Shown: positions 17,831 to 27,133, numbered from the stretch's first letter. The stretch is 64,000 bases of DNA from Henriciella sp. AS95 (GCF_038900055.1 NZ_JBBMQM010000001.1:3286001-3350000); one strand, 5' to 3'. Notes: generated by a model not told the origin, from the letters alone. Numbers and translations are program-made.

Positions 17831-17995
17831 TCATGTCTCCAGAAACAGGAGCCCGCGCAGGGCATAGGCCACCACAGCGACAACAATCACGCTCGCCGCC
17901 GCGAGGCCGACAAACCAGAGGAGCCTCTTGCCGATGGGACGCTGCGATGCGCCCGTTTCGTCCGGGCCTTCGGGCTCGAGCAGCCCCTTAATCAT
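17831..17995 (-). CDS. Small cytochrome bd accessory protein (DUF2474/CydX-like)
   Basis: 54 aa. A short polar N-terminus (MIKGLLEPEGPDETGASQRP) precedes one membrane helix (LLWFVGLAAASVIVVAVVAY) and a short tail. The IGKRLLWFVGLA start of the helix recalls the DUF2474 small subunits found after cydAB operons, which stabilise the oxidase as CydX does in E. coli. The ATG at 17995 overlaps the 3' end of cydB by 8 bp; a longer frame from 18043 is possible but runs deep into cydB. Position is the main argument for the function. Confidence 0.75.
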   Translation of the reverse strand: MIKGLLEPEGPDETGASQRPIGKRLLWFVGLAAASVIVVAVVAYALRGLLFLET

Positions 17996-19028
17996 GATAA
18001 GCCTCTTCCGGATCGACCTTGCCCCAGAAGAGTGAGTAGACATAGGCGGTATAGATCAGGATGACCGGCAACATGATGGCGGCGCCGACCAGCATCAGGC
18101 CCAGTGCATTGTCTCGCGCGGCTGCTTCCCAGACGGTGACTTCGAATGGCACCAGATTCGGGAACAGGCTGACCGCCAGGCCGAGGAAACCGGACAGGAA
18201 AATACCGACAGAGAAAAGATAGGGCCGCCAGTCGGGCGCGTGGACATGAAGCATCAGGTCGCGCGCCGCGAGGATCACCATTACGAGACCAAAGATCGGA
18301 ATCGGAGACAGCGGCAGAAGCTTGCCCAGCTCCATATGGGCCATCGAAAAGCCCCAGCGTTCCGTCACGCGCGGGTCAATCGACAGCGTCGCGAGACTGA
18401 CCGCGGCAAAACAGACACCGACAGCAATCAGCGCCATCAAAGCCCGCTTGCGCGCCCGTTTCTGGACCTCGCCTTCCGTCTTCAGGATCAGCCAGCAAGC
18501 GCCCAGAAGGACGTAGCCGATGGCCACCGAGACAGCGACAAGGAGCGAGAAAGGCGTCAGCCAGTCAAGCGGCCCGCCTGCAAAGGACCGGCCTTCCACC
18601 GTCACGCCCTGGATGAACCCGCCAAGGATCAGCCCCTGCGCCAGCGCAGCCGCCAGTGATCCGCCAAAGAAGGCCCCATTCCAGAAGAGCCGTGTCGGTT
18701 TTCGCACGGCCTTATGCCGAAACTCAAAGGCCACACCGCGGAAAATGAGGGCCGCGAGCATCAGCAGGACTGGCAGATACAAGGCCGGCATCAGAATGGC
18801 GTAGGCCAGCGGAAACGCAGCAAACAGGCCGCCCCCGCCGAGGATCAGCCAGGTCTCGTTCCCATCCCAGACCGGCTCGATGGTCGCCGTCATCAGATTG
18901 CGTTCGTCATCGTCCTTGGCAAGGCCGGTGAGAATGCCGATGCCGAGGTCCATGCCATCGAGCAGGACGTACAGCATCACCGCTGTCGCAATCAGAAAAG
19001 ACCAGATAAGCGGAAGATCGAGTTCCAT
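17988..19028 (-). CDS. cydB: Cytochrome bd ubiquinol oxidase subunit II
   Basis: 346 aa from the ATG at 19028, which has AGGGG 7 nt ahead; the frame stays open further but the upstream part falls in cydA. The start MELDLPLIWSFLIATAVMLY followed by LLDGMDLGIGIL is the CydB signature. ATIEPVWDGNETWLILGGGGLFAAFP, FRGVAFEFRHK and about eight to nine membrane helices complete the match. With CydA it forms the quinol-oxidising, oxygen-reducing terminal oxidase, used at low oxygen or under cyanide/NO stress. It is operonic with cydA (10-bp gap) and the small accessory gene. Confidence 0.95.
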   Translation of the reverse strand: MELDLPLIWSFLIATAVMLYVLLDGMDLGIGILTGLAKDDDERNLMTATIEPVWDGNETWLILGGGGLFAAFPLAYAILMPALYLPVLLMLAALIFRGVAFEFRHKAVRKPTRLFWNGAFFGGSLAAALAQGLILGGFIQGVTVEGRSFAGGPLDWLTPFSLLVAVSVAIGYVLLGACWLILKTEGEVQKRARKRALMALIAVGVCFAAVSLATLSIDPRVTERWGFSMAHMELGKLLPLSPIPIFGLVMVILAARDLMLHVHAPDWRPYLFSVGIFLSGFLGLAVSLFPNLVPFEVTVWEAAARDNALGLMLVGAAIMLPVILIYTAYVYSLFWGKVDPEEAYHD

Positions 19029-19038
19029 CGGAGCGCCC

Positions 19039-20457
19039 CTATTCTGCCGGCTTTGGATCGGGTGTTGGCATTTCAGCCTTGTCGTCGACAGAGCCGAGCG
19101 GGCTGCCAGGCGCGCGATGTTCGCGTTCTGGCGGATCGGTCGGATCATCGCCAAAGCCTCGCGTCGCAATCCGCGCCATGTAGACCGTGCCGGCCGTAAA
19201 GACGATCGCATAGACGATCATGAAGATCAGCAGCGACGTCGCCACCTGGCCGGTCGTGACGGGCGCCACGCTGTCTTCCGTCCGCAGGAAGCCATAGACA
19301 GTATAGGGCTGACGGCCGACTTCAGCCGAGATCCAGCCTGTCAGCACCGCGATAAAGCCAAGCGCGCCCCCGGGGACAGCCAGCATGTGGAAGACACCCG
19401 GCTTGTCGATACGGTTCCGCCACCACAGGACGGCGCCCCAGATACCAAGCAGCAGCATACCGAGTCCGGCGCCAACCATGATGCGGAACGCCCAGAAAAC
19501 GATAAAGACCGGTGGGCGATCTTCTTCGGCGAAGTCCTTGAGGCCCTTGAGCGGCCCCTCGGCACCCGCGAACAGGTAAGGGCTGGTTCCGGGAATTGTC
19601 AGTTCAGCGATGTTGCGTTCGTTTTCTTCGTCCGGAATGGCAAACAGCGTTGTGCCCTGGACATCACGCGTTTCCCACCAGCCTTCCATCGCCGCAACCT
19701 TGGCCGGCTGATACTCGTGCGCCACCTCGCCAGACCAGTGCCCGGCCCAGATTTGCAGCGGCATGAGAAGGGTTAGCGTCCCTGCCGCCATCCGGATCTG
19801 CCACCGGGTCGGCTCGCTGGAATGCTTGCGGATGACCTGCCACGCACCGGCCGCCATGACCACGGCTGCCGTCGTGATAAAGGCGGCGAGCATCATGTGG
19901 ACGTAACGGGACGGGAAGCTCGGATTGAAGATCACCGCCCACCAGTCCGTTGCGTAAAAGTTACCCGTTTCCGGGTCCGTCGCAAAGCCGACCGGCGTCT
20001 GCATCCAGCTATTGGCCGAAAGAATCCAGAAGGCCGAAATCGTCGTGCCGAACGCAACGGCGCAGGTCGCGATAAAGTGGAGCTTGTTGCCCACGCGCTT
20101 CCAGCCAAACAGCATCACACCGAGGAATGTCGCTTCCAGGAAGAAGGCGGTCAGCACCTCATAGCCAAGCAATGGCCCGATCACGCTGCCAGCCTTGTCT
20201 GAAAACACCGACCAGTTCGTTCCGAACTGATAGGACATCACCACACCGGACACCACGCCCATCGCAAAGGCGAGCGCAAAGATCTTGATCCAGTGAAGGT
20301 AGAGCCGCTTGAAGACGTCCCGTTTGGTCCACAACCACAGCCCCTCGCAAACAGCCAGGAAAGCAGCCAGGCCAATCGTGAAGGCCGGGAATAGAATGTG
20401 AAATGATACAACGAATGCGAACTGCAGCCGCGACAGGATTAAGGCGTCCAGTTCCAT
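19039..20457 (-). CDS. cydA: Cytochrome bd ubiquinol oxidase subunit I
   Basis: 472 aa. Haem-ligand regions are visible: VSFHILFPAFTIG with His20 (haem b595/d side), SFPSRYVHMMLA with a His, and WAFRIMVGAG with the Met expected for haem b558. The quinol-side motif reads GWISAEVGRQPYTVYGFLRT. The length and the short loop after helix 6 suggest the short-Q-loop, CIO-like form rather than the 522-aa E. coli CydA. The C-terminal tail is charged and Pro-rich. First gene of cydA-cydB-small protein. No CydDC genes are seen nearby. Confidence 0.95.
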   Translation of the reverse strand: MELDALILSRLQFAFVVSFHILFPAFTIGLAAFLAVCEGLWLWTKRDVFKRLYLHWIKIFALAFAMGVVSGVVMSYQFGTNWSVFSDKAGSVIGPLLGYEVLTAFFLEATFLGVMLFGWKRVGNKLHFIATCAVAFGTTISAFWILSANSWMQTPVGFATDPETGNFYATDWWAVIFNPSFPSRYVHMMLAAFITTAAVVMAAGAWQVIRKHSSEPTRWQIRMAAGTLTLLMPLQIWAGHWSGEVAHEYQPAKVAAMEGWWETRDVQGTTLFAIPDEENERNIAELTIPGTSPYLFAGAEGPLKGLKDFAEEDRPPVFIVFWAFRIMVGAGLGMLLLGIWGAVLWWRNRIDKPGVFHMLAVPGGALGFIAVLTGWISAEVGRQPYTVYGFLRTEDSVAPVTTGQVATSLLIFMIVYAIVFTAGTVYMARIATRGFGDDPTDPPEREHRAPGSPLGSVDDKAEMPTPDPKPAE

Positions 20458-20582
20458 ACACAGCCTCCACCGAATATTTCAGTACCCTAAGTACATTCGC
20501 CCCAGCTTACAAATCAGGCATCCGGACGCGCGTCAGGATGGCGCAATCTCATTCGCCCAGATGCCGAAACCCGCTGTTCAAG

Positions 20583-21092
20583 CTACGGAAACAGCTTGTC
20601 TGCTTCATCCACGCCGAGCGCGGCATGAACGCAAAGGCGGGTAATATGCAGCTGCACCGAAAGCGTGCGCATGGCGTGCTCCATGCGCACGGACTTGTGC
20701 GACAAGCCGCTCTTCAGCCAGCTGCGCTCCACGAGATTGATGCGGCAGCTATCGGGTCCAGTCGAGGTGAGCGTATAATCTCGCCTGTTCTTGATAACCG
20801 CACTCAGCGGTTCGTCGCTTTCGAAGCGGGTTTCCAGACTGATGCTGGACGGCCACTGAAAGTCGATGACATCGAACACGTATACAATGTCCGGATTGAC
20901 GGGATTGGTCGCCCGAAACCGCCCCATGCATCCAACCGGTTCTTGAAGAAACAGGAATCCGCGCTCCCGAAACGCATTGCCAGGCGCCGAAAAATCAAGA
21001 AGCTCAAACAGGCGCTCGATTGGCGCATCTGCCGTCTGCTCAACCTCGACCTTTACGGCTCCTTCTGACTGGAGCTGACGCGCAAAATTCAT
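20583..21092 (-). CDS. SRPBCC-like (polyketide cyclase/START-type) protein
   Basis: 169 aa. The N-terminal strand KVEVEQTADAPIERLFELLDF is the usual opening of SRPBCC hydrophobic-ligand barrels (strand, then a helix starting APIERLF). SISLETRFESDE and DSCRINLVERSWLKSG fit the antiparallel sheet, and a C-terminal helix follows (SVRMEHAMRTLSVQLHITRL). The ATG at 21092 has a GGGAG 8 nt upstream; the upstream TTG in frame is ignored. The ligand is unknown. It is divergent from the HAD gene. Confidence 0.65.
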   Translation of the reverse strand: MNFARQLQSEGAVKVEVEQTADAPIERLFELLDFSAPGNAFRERGFLFLQEPVGCMGRFRATNPVNPDIVYVFDVIDFQWPSSISLETRFESDEPLSAVIKNRRDYTLTSTGPDSCRINLVERSWLKSGLSHKSVRMEHAMRTLSVQLHITRLCVHAALGVDEADKLFP

Positions 21093-21279
21093 GGAGTGGT
21101 CTCCCTCGCCCAAGCGATCGCCATTTTCGTTAATCTGTCTTTCCGCTGGTTTGCGGAATTGTTTGAAATTTGATCGAACGGCACCGATCGCTGCTTTTCG
21201 CGGATGAAAGCTTCGTCACAAACAGACCTCAGCAAGTCCGTGGTTGAGCCCATCACGGCACGCGGCTAACAGTGTCGCC

Positions 21280-21900
21280 ATGCCCCGATACAAACTCATA
21301 GCCTGGGATTTTGACGGCGTTCTCAATGCCAATATTGAGGATGGCATCTTCACCTGGATGAAGACTTTCAACGAAGACACCGGACTGTCCGTGCAATCGC
21401 TCGCGACCTATCTGTTCAATGGTCGCTTCCAGCAGGCCATGATTGGGCAGGCGGACCTTCATGAACTGGTTGGCGAGTGGGCAGAGACCGAAGGTATTCC
21501 CCACCGCGCCGGCGAAGTGATCGACTACTGGTTCGACAAGGACCACATCCCGGATGAGCAGACCCTTGCCATCGTCCGCAAGGCGCGCGCTGCCGGGATC
21601 ACAAACGTCATTGCCACCAATAATGAAGTCTACCGGGCCGACTGGATCGAGGAACAGGGCTTCGGTGAACACATGCACACCGTGTTCGCCGCCGGCCGCA
21701 TGTGCCTCGCCAAGCCGGACCTCGCCTACTTCGCCCATATAGAAGAGGCGATGGGCTGCACCGGCCGCGAGATCATCCTCGTCGACGACATGGAAGAGAA
21801 CGTGCTCGCCGCCCGCGACCATGGCTGGGATGCCTTCCACTTCAAACCCGGCTGCCATGACGCGCTTGTCAGGGCGATCGGGCTGCCGGCAACCGCCTAG
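21280..21900 (+). CDS. HAD-superfamily hydrolase
   Basis: 206 aa. All four HAD motifs are readable: motif I WDFDGVLN (Asp10, Asp12), motif II VIATNNEV, motif III lysine in CLAKPDLAYF, and motif IV ILVDDMEENV. The helical cap between motifs I and II (about 15-85) marks subfamily I. These enzymes are phosphatases or dehalogenases; the substrate cannot be inferred. The ATG at 21280 is used since it starts directly before the first strand, although the frame opens at 21244. Confidence 0.88.
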   Translation: MPRYKLIAWDFDGVLNANIEDGIFTWMKTFNEDTGLSVQSLATYLFNGRFQQAMIGQADLHELVGEWAETEGIPHRAGEVIDYWFDKDHIPDEQTLAIVRKARAAGITNVIATNNEVYRADWIEEQGFGEHMHTVFAAGRMCLAKPDLAYFAHIEEAMGCTGREIILVDDMEENVLAARDHGWDAFHFKPGCHDALVRAIGLPATA

Positions 21901-21903
21901 GCA

Positions 21904-21956
21904 CCAGCAGCATCGAGGCGCGAGAAGACAGCCTTCGCCGCGCCTAAAGCTGCTGG
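21904..21956. other. Nested inverted repeats between convergent genes
   Basis: CCAGCAGC (21904-21911) pairs with GCTGCTGG (21949-21956), and inside it AGGCGCG (21916-21922) pairs with CGCGCCT (21939-21945). The structure lies between the HAD stop and the kinase-fusion stop, which it overlaps. No T-run follows on either strand, so it is at best a non-canonical termination or RNA-stabilising element. Confidence 0.35.
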
Positions 21957-24658
21957 CTCGTTCTCGCCACCAGCTTTGGGTCGCTCTGAATGGCAATCAG
22001 TTCATCAACAATGGCCTGGAGTGCGTCGACATCATCGGGAGTGTGCTTGCCTGCGAGAATGCGCTGTCTGAGTACTGCAGCAGGAAGCAAAAGATCCCAA
22101 CGTGTTGCTGGAGACGCAATCTCCAGCAAGTCCCGGCGCACCCCCCCAAGGATAACGCCGGCTTCATCAACACAGCCGGTTTCCAGACAGATGACCGAAA
22201 GATGATAGTCTAGCAGATGCACGCCGGCATAATCTTCACCTACCGACGCTGCAAAACCGTCCCGAGCCGCGCGAATAGCGCGAGCAGCCTCTGCATATTT
22301 CTCGGCTTCAACGAGTGTAATCCCTTCGTTTGCCAGATAAGCCAGACACTGCATGTGCTGCTCTCCATGGGAGGCGCACACACTCTCACGCAGACGAGTA
22401 AAAATCTCCGCAGCCTCAGTCCATCGCGCAAGATCGCCATACAGGACACCAAGGTCGTTCATGGCTTTCAGGGTCTGTGATCCGTCGGGCCCAAATATCG
22501 CCTCCAGTTCGCTGACGGCCTCAAGAATTGTCTTCTCGGCGAGTTCATCCTGCCGATTATACATGTAAGTGGCTCCGAGAAGGCTCTTGGCGCTGGCCAG
22601 CTCCCACTCTTCTAACACACCATCGGCGTAGGGTGGCTCAAGCAGTGGTTCCAGCAGCGAAATCCCAAGGTCGTGCTGTTCTGTCCGGCTGTACACCTGA
22701 GCAAGATTACGCATGATCACAGAACGCATGGTGAGGTTTTCGGCATTTTCCTCGTCGAGCACCTCCAATGCGGTCTCGAACCAGTAACGGGCGTCTTCAA
22801 TCTGGAGTTCCAGCAAGGCGAGCCGGCCTTTGGAGTGCGCATGGCGAAACCGCACCACCCCCTCAAATTCGCCTCCGGACGCTTCCTCGGCGCGCTTCAG
22901 AACATCCGCAGCGGCGTCAAATTCAGAGTTCCGCACGAGTGCGTCTGCCAGGTCGAAACGAGCGGTTTGCACTTGCGGACTGGAAGGCGGGTAGAGGCTT
23001 TCCGACAATGTCAGCGCCTTTTGATATGCTGACGCGCTTTCAGAAAAGCGCCCTAGCCCGCTTTCGACGCGTCCCAGCGTTTGCAAAAGGTATATCTGTG
23101 TTTCGCTATCATCGGCATAGATCTCCGGCATGATGTCACTGGCACGGGACAATGCATCCGCAACGGTCTGTTCTGGCGAGCCACCTTGTGTTCTGGGATC
23201 ACCGCTGACCAGGATTTCTGTCAGAAATCTATTGGATGCTTCCACCCGCTGGCTGCTAACACGCAGCTTCTCATTCGCTTGATTTGCTGACCAGGCGAAG
23301 CTCGTCGACCCGACAAGCGCAACAATGAGAGCGCAGGCTGTTGAGACGATCCACGGTCGTTGTGCGCGTATGCGTCTGAGTTTCGCATCCGCTTCCTGTG
23401 AAAGAGTTTCGAGTTCGAGCTGGTCCTGCCATTCCCGCTCGTGCTTCCAGAAATGTGTCAGCTGGTCTGCCAACTGGCCGGCAGACCGTAACCTCAATTC
23501 GGCATCGCCGCGCACCGCTGCAGCAATAAACTCTCGCAACAATGGATGCTCGATATCGCTTTCCCAACCGGATGCGAGCGGCTTGTCTATATCTCCAGCC
23601 ATAATCTGGTAGACGATAATCCCTAGAGAGTAGATGTCTCCGAGCGTGCTGGACGGCTGACCACGCATCCGTTCGGGTGCCATATAGACCGGCGTTCCGT
23701 GTTCGGGGTTTTCCTGAATATCAACGGTAAGGCCCATCATGGTGAGATTGGCCTGATCAAGAGCCTTCCTGTCGGTCAATCGGCTACTGCCAAGATCAAT
23801 TAGTTTGATCTGATGTTTGTCCTCGTCATTGCCCGGCGCCGGTGAAATCACGATGTTCGAGGGCTTGAGGTCGCCGTGTAAAATCCCGAGTTCATGAATT
23901 CTGGCGACCGCTGATACAACGTTTCCCGATAGGGCAATCCGCTCCACAAAAGTCAGTTCGGAAAGCCGGTTGTTGTTGCGCGCCCATTTCTGGAAGTCCT
24001 CGCCGGCAACTTCGCATTCGATGAAGAACGGTTCGGTTTCGAAATTCCAGTCGATGATCTCTGCAATCGGCAGAGGGTCCGTCAATGACTCCTTTGCAAG
24101 CCGGAACAGCGTGACCTCGCGTTTCAGCGAAGAAAGCGCCTCACCGGAACTCGCAAACTTGAAGATGCGCTGTTCACCCGTTTTGGCATGCTGGGCCATC
24201 CAGACTTCGCGATCGGACTGAGACGACAGCTGCGATGCCAGCAACCAGTTGGAGCGCTGCGGAACAGCCTGACCTTGCTGAAACTCGTAAGCGCTGTGCA
24301 GCTTCCTGCCGACAGCCTGACGCTCAATGGGTCCCAGGAATCGATAGCCAATCCGTGGGTGTGTTACGATCCGCTGTGCCGCGTCCTCTCCGAGAGCCTT
24401 TCGCAACTTTGCTATGGCGTTTGGCAAGACGTTTTCGACCGTAATGACGCCGGGCCAAACGGCCTCAAGAAGCTCATCCTTCGTGAGGACCTCGTCGACA
24501 TTTTCGACGAGCACCCGAAGCAAATGCAAAGGTGTACGCTCGACGTCAACTTGCTCGCCAGCCCGTTTCAAGGTCATGGCGGCAACGTCAAAAATAAGAT
24601 CAGCAAAACGGTAACGATACTGAATGGCCTCAGAACGTTCCGATCTCATATCACTCAT
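21944..24658 (-). CDS. Winged-helix / Ser-Thr kinase / TPR membrane fusion protein
   Basis: 904 aa. Residues about 14-110 are an OmpR/CadC-type winged helix (LTKDELLEAVWPGV, NVLPNAIAKLRKALGED, HPRIGYRFLG). Residues about 135-400 are a Hanks-type kinase: lysine in RIFKFAS (K167), Glu181, HGDLKPSN with Asp263, DLG (288-290), MAPER and DIYSLG. The glycine-rich loop is poorly kept. One membrane helix (about 436-457) follows a basic segment, and the rest (about 470-900) is tetratricopeptide-like helical repeats, predicted to be periplasmic. This suggests a one-piece signalling protein in which TPR sensing controls a cytoplasmic kinase and a DNA-binding domain. The start has GAGGTGA directly upstream. 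It is convergent with the HAD gene; targets are unknown. Confidence 0.88.
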   Translation of the reverse strand: MSDMRSERSEAIQYRYRFADLIFDVAAMTLKRAGEQVDVERTPLHLLRVLVENVDEVLTKDELLEAVWPGVITVENVLPNAIAKLRKALGEDAAQRIVTHPRIGYRFLGPIERQAVGRKLHSAYEFQQGQAVPQRSNWLLASQLSSQSDREVWMAQHAKTGEQRIFKFASSGEALSSLKREVTLFRLAKESLTDPLPIAEIIDWNFETEPFFIECEVAGEDFQKWARNNNRLSELTFVERIALSGNVVSAVARIHELGILHGDLKPSNIVISPAPGNDEDKHQIKLIDLGSSRLTDRKALDQANLTMMGLTVDIQENPEHGTPVYMAPERMRGQPSSTLGDIYSLGIIVYQIMAGDIDKPLASGWESDIEHPLLREFIAAAVRGDAELRLRSAGQLADQLTHFWKHEREWQDQLELETLSQEADAKLRRIRAQRPWIVSTACALIVALVGSTSFAWSANQANEKLRVSSQRVEASNRFLTEILVSGDPRTQGGSPEQTVADALSRASDIMPEIYADDSETQIYLLQTLGRVESGLGRFSESASAYQKALTLSESLYPPSSPQVQTARFDLADALVRNSEFDAAADVLKRAEEASGGEFEGVVRFRHAHSKGRLALLELQIEDARYWFETALEVLDEENAENLTMRSVIMRNLAQVYSRTEQHDLGISLLEPLLEPPYADGVLEEWELASAKSLLGATYMYNRQDELAEKTILEAVSELEAIFGPDGSQTLKAMNDLGVLYGDLARWTEAAEIFTRLRESVCASHGEQHMQCLAYLANEGITLVEAEKYAEAARAIRAARDGFAASVGEDYAGVHLLDYHLSVICLETGCVDEAGVILGGVRRDLLEIASPATRWDLLLPAAVLRQRILAGKHTPDDVDALQAIVDELIAIQSDPKLVARTSQQL

Positions 24659-24821
24659 ATCACCTCGTTAGAGTTTCGTTATTGCGCCGTTAGGACTTGT
24701 CTGCCGAGCACTGCGATTGATGCAAGCCTTAATCGGCAACCGATAAGGCGAGACGCTCAAATGAACGCCTCCCAGAGCCAGTTGATTGCCGATCTGACGC
24801 TTTACGGGAAAGGCAATAGAC

Positions 24822-25319
24822 ATGGCGTTCAAGAAAAAGTTCGACTTCAGGAGAGGCACCGTTATTTCATCTCAGCGAATGAGCGAGACTCATGTCTCAG
24901 GAGGCGGACATCATTCAATTAGCTCTCACACCTCCCATTGGTCAGAGCTCAGGGTCAAATGGGACAATGGTTCGCAGAGTGATGTCAATGTATCCGGGAA
25001 GTACTCTCCGGGCGACCAGGTCGCTGTCCTGTGGTATGGCAAAAAGAAGGTTGGCGACAAGAACATCACCACCGGGTCGTATTGGTCCAAACGGAACAAA
25101 TTCAACCCGGTGGGCTCGTTCTTTTTCTGGTTATTCTTTTCGATTGTCGTGATTATCGGTCTGGTGGCTTCGGCATTTTTGGGCCCTTTGGCCATCTTCG
25201 CCTGGGGCTTCATTGGATGGGCAGCTTATGCGGTCAATGAAGTCATGACCGTACATCGCCAAACATGGAAAATACTTTCGCTGATCGACGGTGAAACGCA
25301 AAGCGTCGAGAGTCTCTGA
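24822..25319 (+). CDS. Two-helix membrane protein of unknown function
   Basis: 165 aa. The N-terminal half is polar and beta-like, with a Ser/His-rich patch (SGGGHHSISSHTSHWS, about 26-41) and a segment resembling an OB/SH3-like barrel (VKWDNGSQSDVNVSGKYSPGDQVAVLWYG). Two membrane helices (about 98-119 and 121-142) follow, then a short cytoplasmic tail. I do not recognise a family. It is divergent from the kinase fusion over a 163-bp gap, so a shared promoter region is possible. Confidence 0.7.
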   Translation: MAFKKKFDFRRGTVISSQRMSETHVSGGGHHSISSHTSHWSELRVKWDNGSQSDVNVSGKYSPGDQVAVLWYGKKKVGDKNITTGSYWSKRNKFNPVGSFFFWLFFSIVVIIGLVASAFLGPLAIFAWGFIGWAAYAVNEVMTVHRQTWKILSLIDGETQSVESL

Positions 25320-25409
25320 CTTGAAACGCTGACAATACTCTCCAGCGGCGTTATATGCCCAAGCATACGAAACCTTTGCACGGGCCCTTGAACCCGCTGG
25401 AGAGCTAAA

Positions 25410-26591
25410 ATGAAGACCGTCAATCAGAGCGCCCCGACGGGCGAGCTCAATTCGCTTGGCTTTGCCAAACCCCCATCCGAAACGCGCGTCGTCGCTGCCA
25501 TGTCTGGCGGTGTCGACAGCTCTGTTGTCGCCGCGATGCTGGCCGATGAAGGCTATGACGTCGTCGGGATCACACTTCAGCTCTACGATCATGGCGCGGC
25601 CATCGAGAAGAAGGGCGCCTGCTGCGCGGGTCAGGACATCCACGATGCCCGCAATGTCGCCGACCAGATCGGCATCCCGCATTACGTGCTCGACTATGAG
25701 AGCCGGTTCCGCGAACAGGTGATGGAAGATTTCGCCGACACTTATCTCGCCGGCTCAACGCCCATTCCGTGCATTCGCTGTAACCAGACGGTTAAATTCT
25801 CCGATCTCCTCGCGACCGCGAAGGAGCTTGGCGCTGACTGCCTTGCGACCGGACATTATATAAGACGGGTCGATACCGAGAACGGGCCGGAGCTCCACCG
25901 CGCCGCTGACCCGTCGCGTGACCAGTCCTACTTTCTCTTCGCGACCACGCATGAGCAGCTCGACTATCTGCGCTTCCCGCTCGGCAACCTTCCGAAGACC
26001 GAAGTTCGCGTGCTTGCAGAAAAGTACAAACTACCGGTCGCCGCAAAACCGGACAGCCAGGATATCTGCTTCGTGCCTCAAGGCTCTTATGCGGACGTCG
26101 TGAAGAAGATGCGTCCCGGCTCCGGTCGCGGCGGCGATATCGTGCACCTTGATGGGCGCGTGCTCGGCCAGCATGAGGGCGTGATCCACTATACGATCGG
26201 CCAGCGCCGTGGTCTTGGCGTGGCGACGGGAGAGCCGCTCTTCGTCGTCAGGATCGACGCCGCCTCGCGCCAGGTCATCGTGGGCCCGCGCGAAGCCTTG
26301 CTGACGGCTGGCCTCACAATGGAAGAGCTGAACTGGCTTGGCGACGGCACGCTGAAGGAAGCCTGCGACGCCGCCCAGCCGGTTCTTGCACGTGTAAGGT
26401 CCACAAGAGAACCGCTGCCCGCAAAGCTTGGATGGCACGAAAATAAACCTGCAGTGTATTTCACGCTACCCGAAGAGGGGGTCGCCAAGGGTCAGGCGTG
26501 CGTGCTGTACGAATTGTCATCTAAAAATCGTGTAATGGGCGGAGGTTTTATTGCGTCCACAATTCCGGCGGATGAGCGCGTTTCGGCCTGA
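25410..26591 (+). CDS. mnmA: tRNA-specific 2-thiouridylase
   Basis: 393 aa. The PP-loop [16 protein letters not shown] (residues 29-44) binds ATP. The two catalytic cysteines lie in [15 protein letters not shown] and [11 protein letters not shown], both at family positions. MnmA transfers sulfur to C2 of U34 in tRNA-Lys, -Glu and -Gln. The N-terminus is about 25 residues longer than in E. coli before the PP-loop, as is common in alphaproteobacteria. It is a stand-alone gene, followed by a 196-bp gap before sciP. Confidence 0.96.
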   Translation: MKTVNQSAPTGELNSLGFAKPPSETRVVAAMSGGVDSSVVAAMLADEGYDVVGITLQLYDHGAAIEKKGACCAGQDIHDARNVADQIGIPHYVLDYESRFREQVMEDFADTYLAGSTPIPCIRCNQTVKFSDLLATAKELGADCLATGHYIRRVDTENGPELHRAADPSRDQSYFLFATTHEQLDYLRFPLGNLPKTEVRVLAEKYKLPVAAKPDSQDICFVPQGSYADVVKKMRPGSGRGGDIVHLDGRVLGQHEGVIHYTIGQRRGLGVATGEPLFVVRIDAASRQVIVGPREALLTAGLTMEELNWLGDGTLKEACDAAQPVLARVRSTREPLPAKLGWHENKPAVYFTLPEEGVAKGQACVLYELSSKNRVMGGGFIASTIPADERVSA

Positions 26592-26730
26592 ATCTGCATG
26601 ATTCTGTGCAGATCCGGCACACTTGCCCCATGCCGGGACAGGTTTGCGAACACGGATTTAACACGTCCGGGAAGAACGTTTTCAATTTTCATGAAAACTC
26701 ACAAATCTCGCTGAAATCTGATTTAACACG
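26590..26730. promoter_or_regulatory. sciP upstream region: GANTC sites and repeated CtrA-like half-sites
   Basis: Two GANTC (CcrM methylation) sites, GAATC at 26590-26594 and GATTC at 26600-26604, flank a 7-bp inverted repeat (ATCTGCA at 26592-26598, TGCAGAT at 26607-26613). The 11-mer GATTTAACACG occurs twice (26655-26665 and 26720-26730), each containing a TTAAC half-site like those used by CtrA. Together these suggest cell-cycle control of sciP. The sequences are seen; regulation is inferred from Caulobacter. Confidence 0.45.
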
Positions 26731-26787
26731 CGTGCTGTAGAACCATTTTTATAGGCGCAGAAGCGTCTTCGGTATCAACCGCTAAGA

Positions 26788-27072
26788 ATGGTGGAACTCA
26801 TGGCGCAGCAGAATGCGAGAACTTTGAGCGTAAAAGGGCCTGACGGCCTTCCAATGACCCGGGAAGATCTCCCGCCCCCCGGAATTAGCCGCTGGGTGAC
26901 TCGCCGCAAGGCCGAAGTCGTCGCGGCTGTCCGGGGGGGACTTCTTTCCCGAAAGGAAGCGTGCGATCGCTACGCCCTGACGGAAGAAGAACTGAACGGG
27001 TGGTACAAACTTTACGACAAGCACGGCACCAAAGGCCTGCGCACCACACGTCTACAACAATATCGCGCCTGA
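26788..27072 (+). CDS. sciP: CtrA inhibitor SciP (DUF1153)
   Basis: 94 aa. The core RWVTRRKAEVVAAVRGGLL followed by SRKEACDRYALTEEELNGWYKLYDKHGTKGLRTTRLQQYR is the SciP/DUF1153 helix-turn-helix. In Caulobacter SciP binds near CtrA sites and CtrA itself and blocks activation of CtrA targets in G1. Here it directly precedes the flagellar-type cluster, as in Caulobacter, and ctrA is 4.6 kb further on. The ATG at 26800 (GGTGG 5 nt upstream) is an equally plausible start. Confidence 0.94.
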   Translation: MVELMAQQNARTLSVKGPDGLPMTREDLPPPGISRWVTRRKAEVVAAVRGGLLSRKEACDRYALTEEELNGWYKLYDKHGTKGLRTTRLQQYRA

Positions 27073-27118
27073 TCCCCTTCGGCATCTGGCACTCCATCGC
27101 GGCTCCTCGACACCAACG

Positions 27119-27133
27119 TTAAAGCGCCGTTTA
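27119..27133. promoter_or_regulatory. CtrA-box-like site before the short fliF gene
   Basis: TTAA (27119-27122), seven bases, then TTTA (27130-27133) is one mismatch from the TTAA-N7-TTAA CtrA consensus. It lies 73 bp before the fliF start, as expected for a CtrA-activated class II flagellar operon promoter. Binding is inferred. Confidence 0.5.

Noticed and set aside
17988-19211. A 61-residue longer CydB start at 19211
   Set aside because: The extra residues overlap cydA, are basic and unlike CydB; the ATG at 19028 gives the family start MELDLPLIWSFL.
26592-26613. A Rho-independent terminator after mnmA
   Set aside because: The 7-bp inverted repeat has no T-run after it on either strand and contains a GANTC site in the loop; it is better seen as a regulatory dyad.
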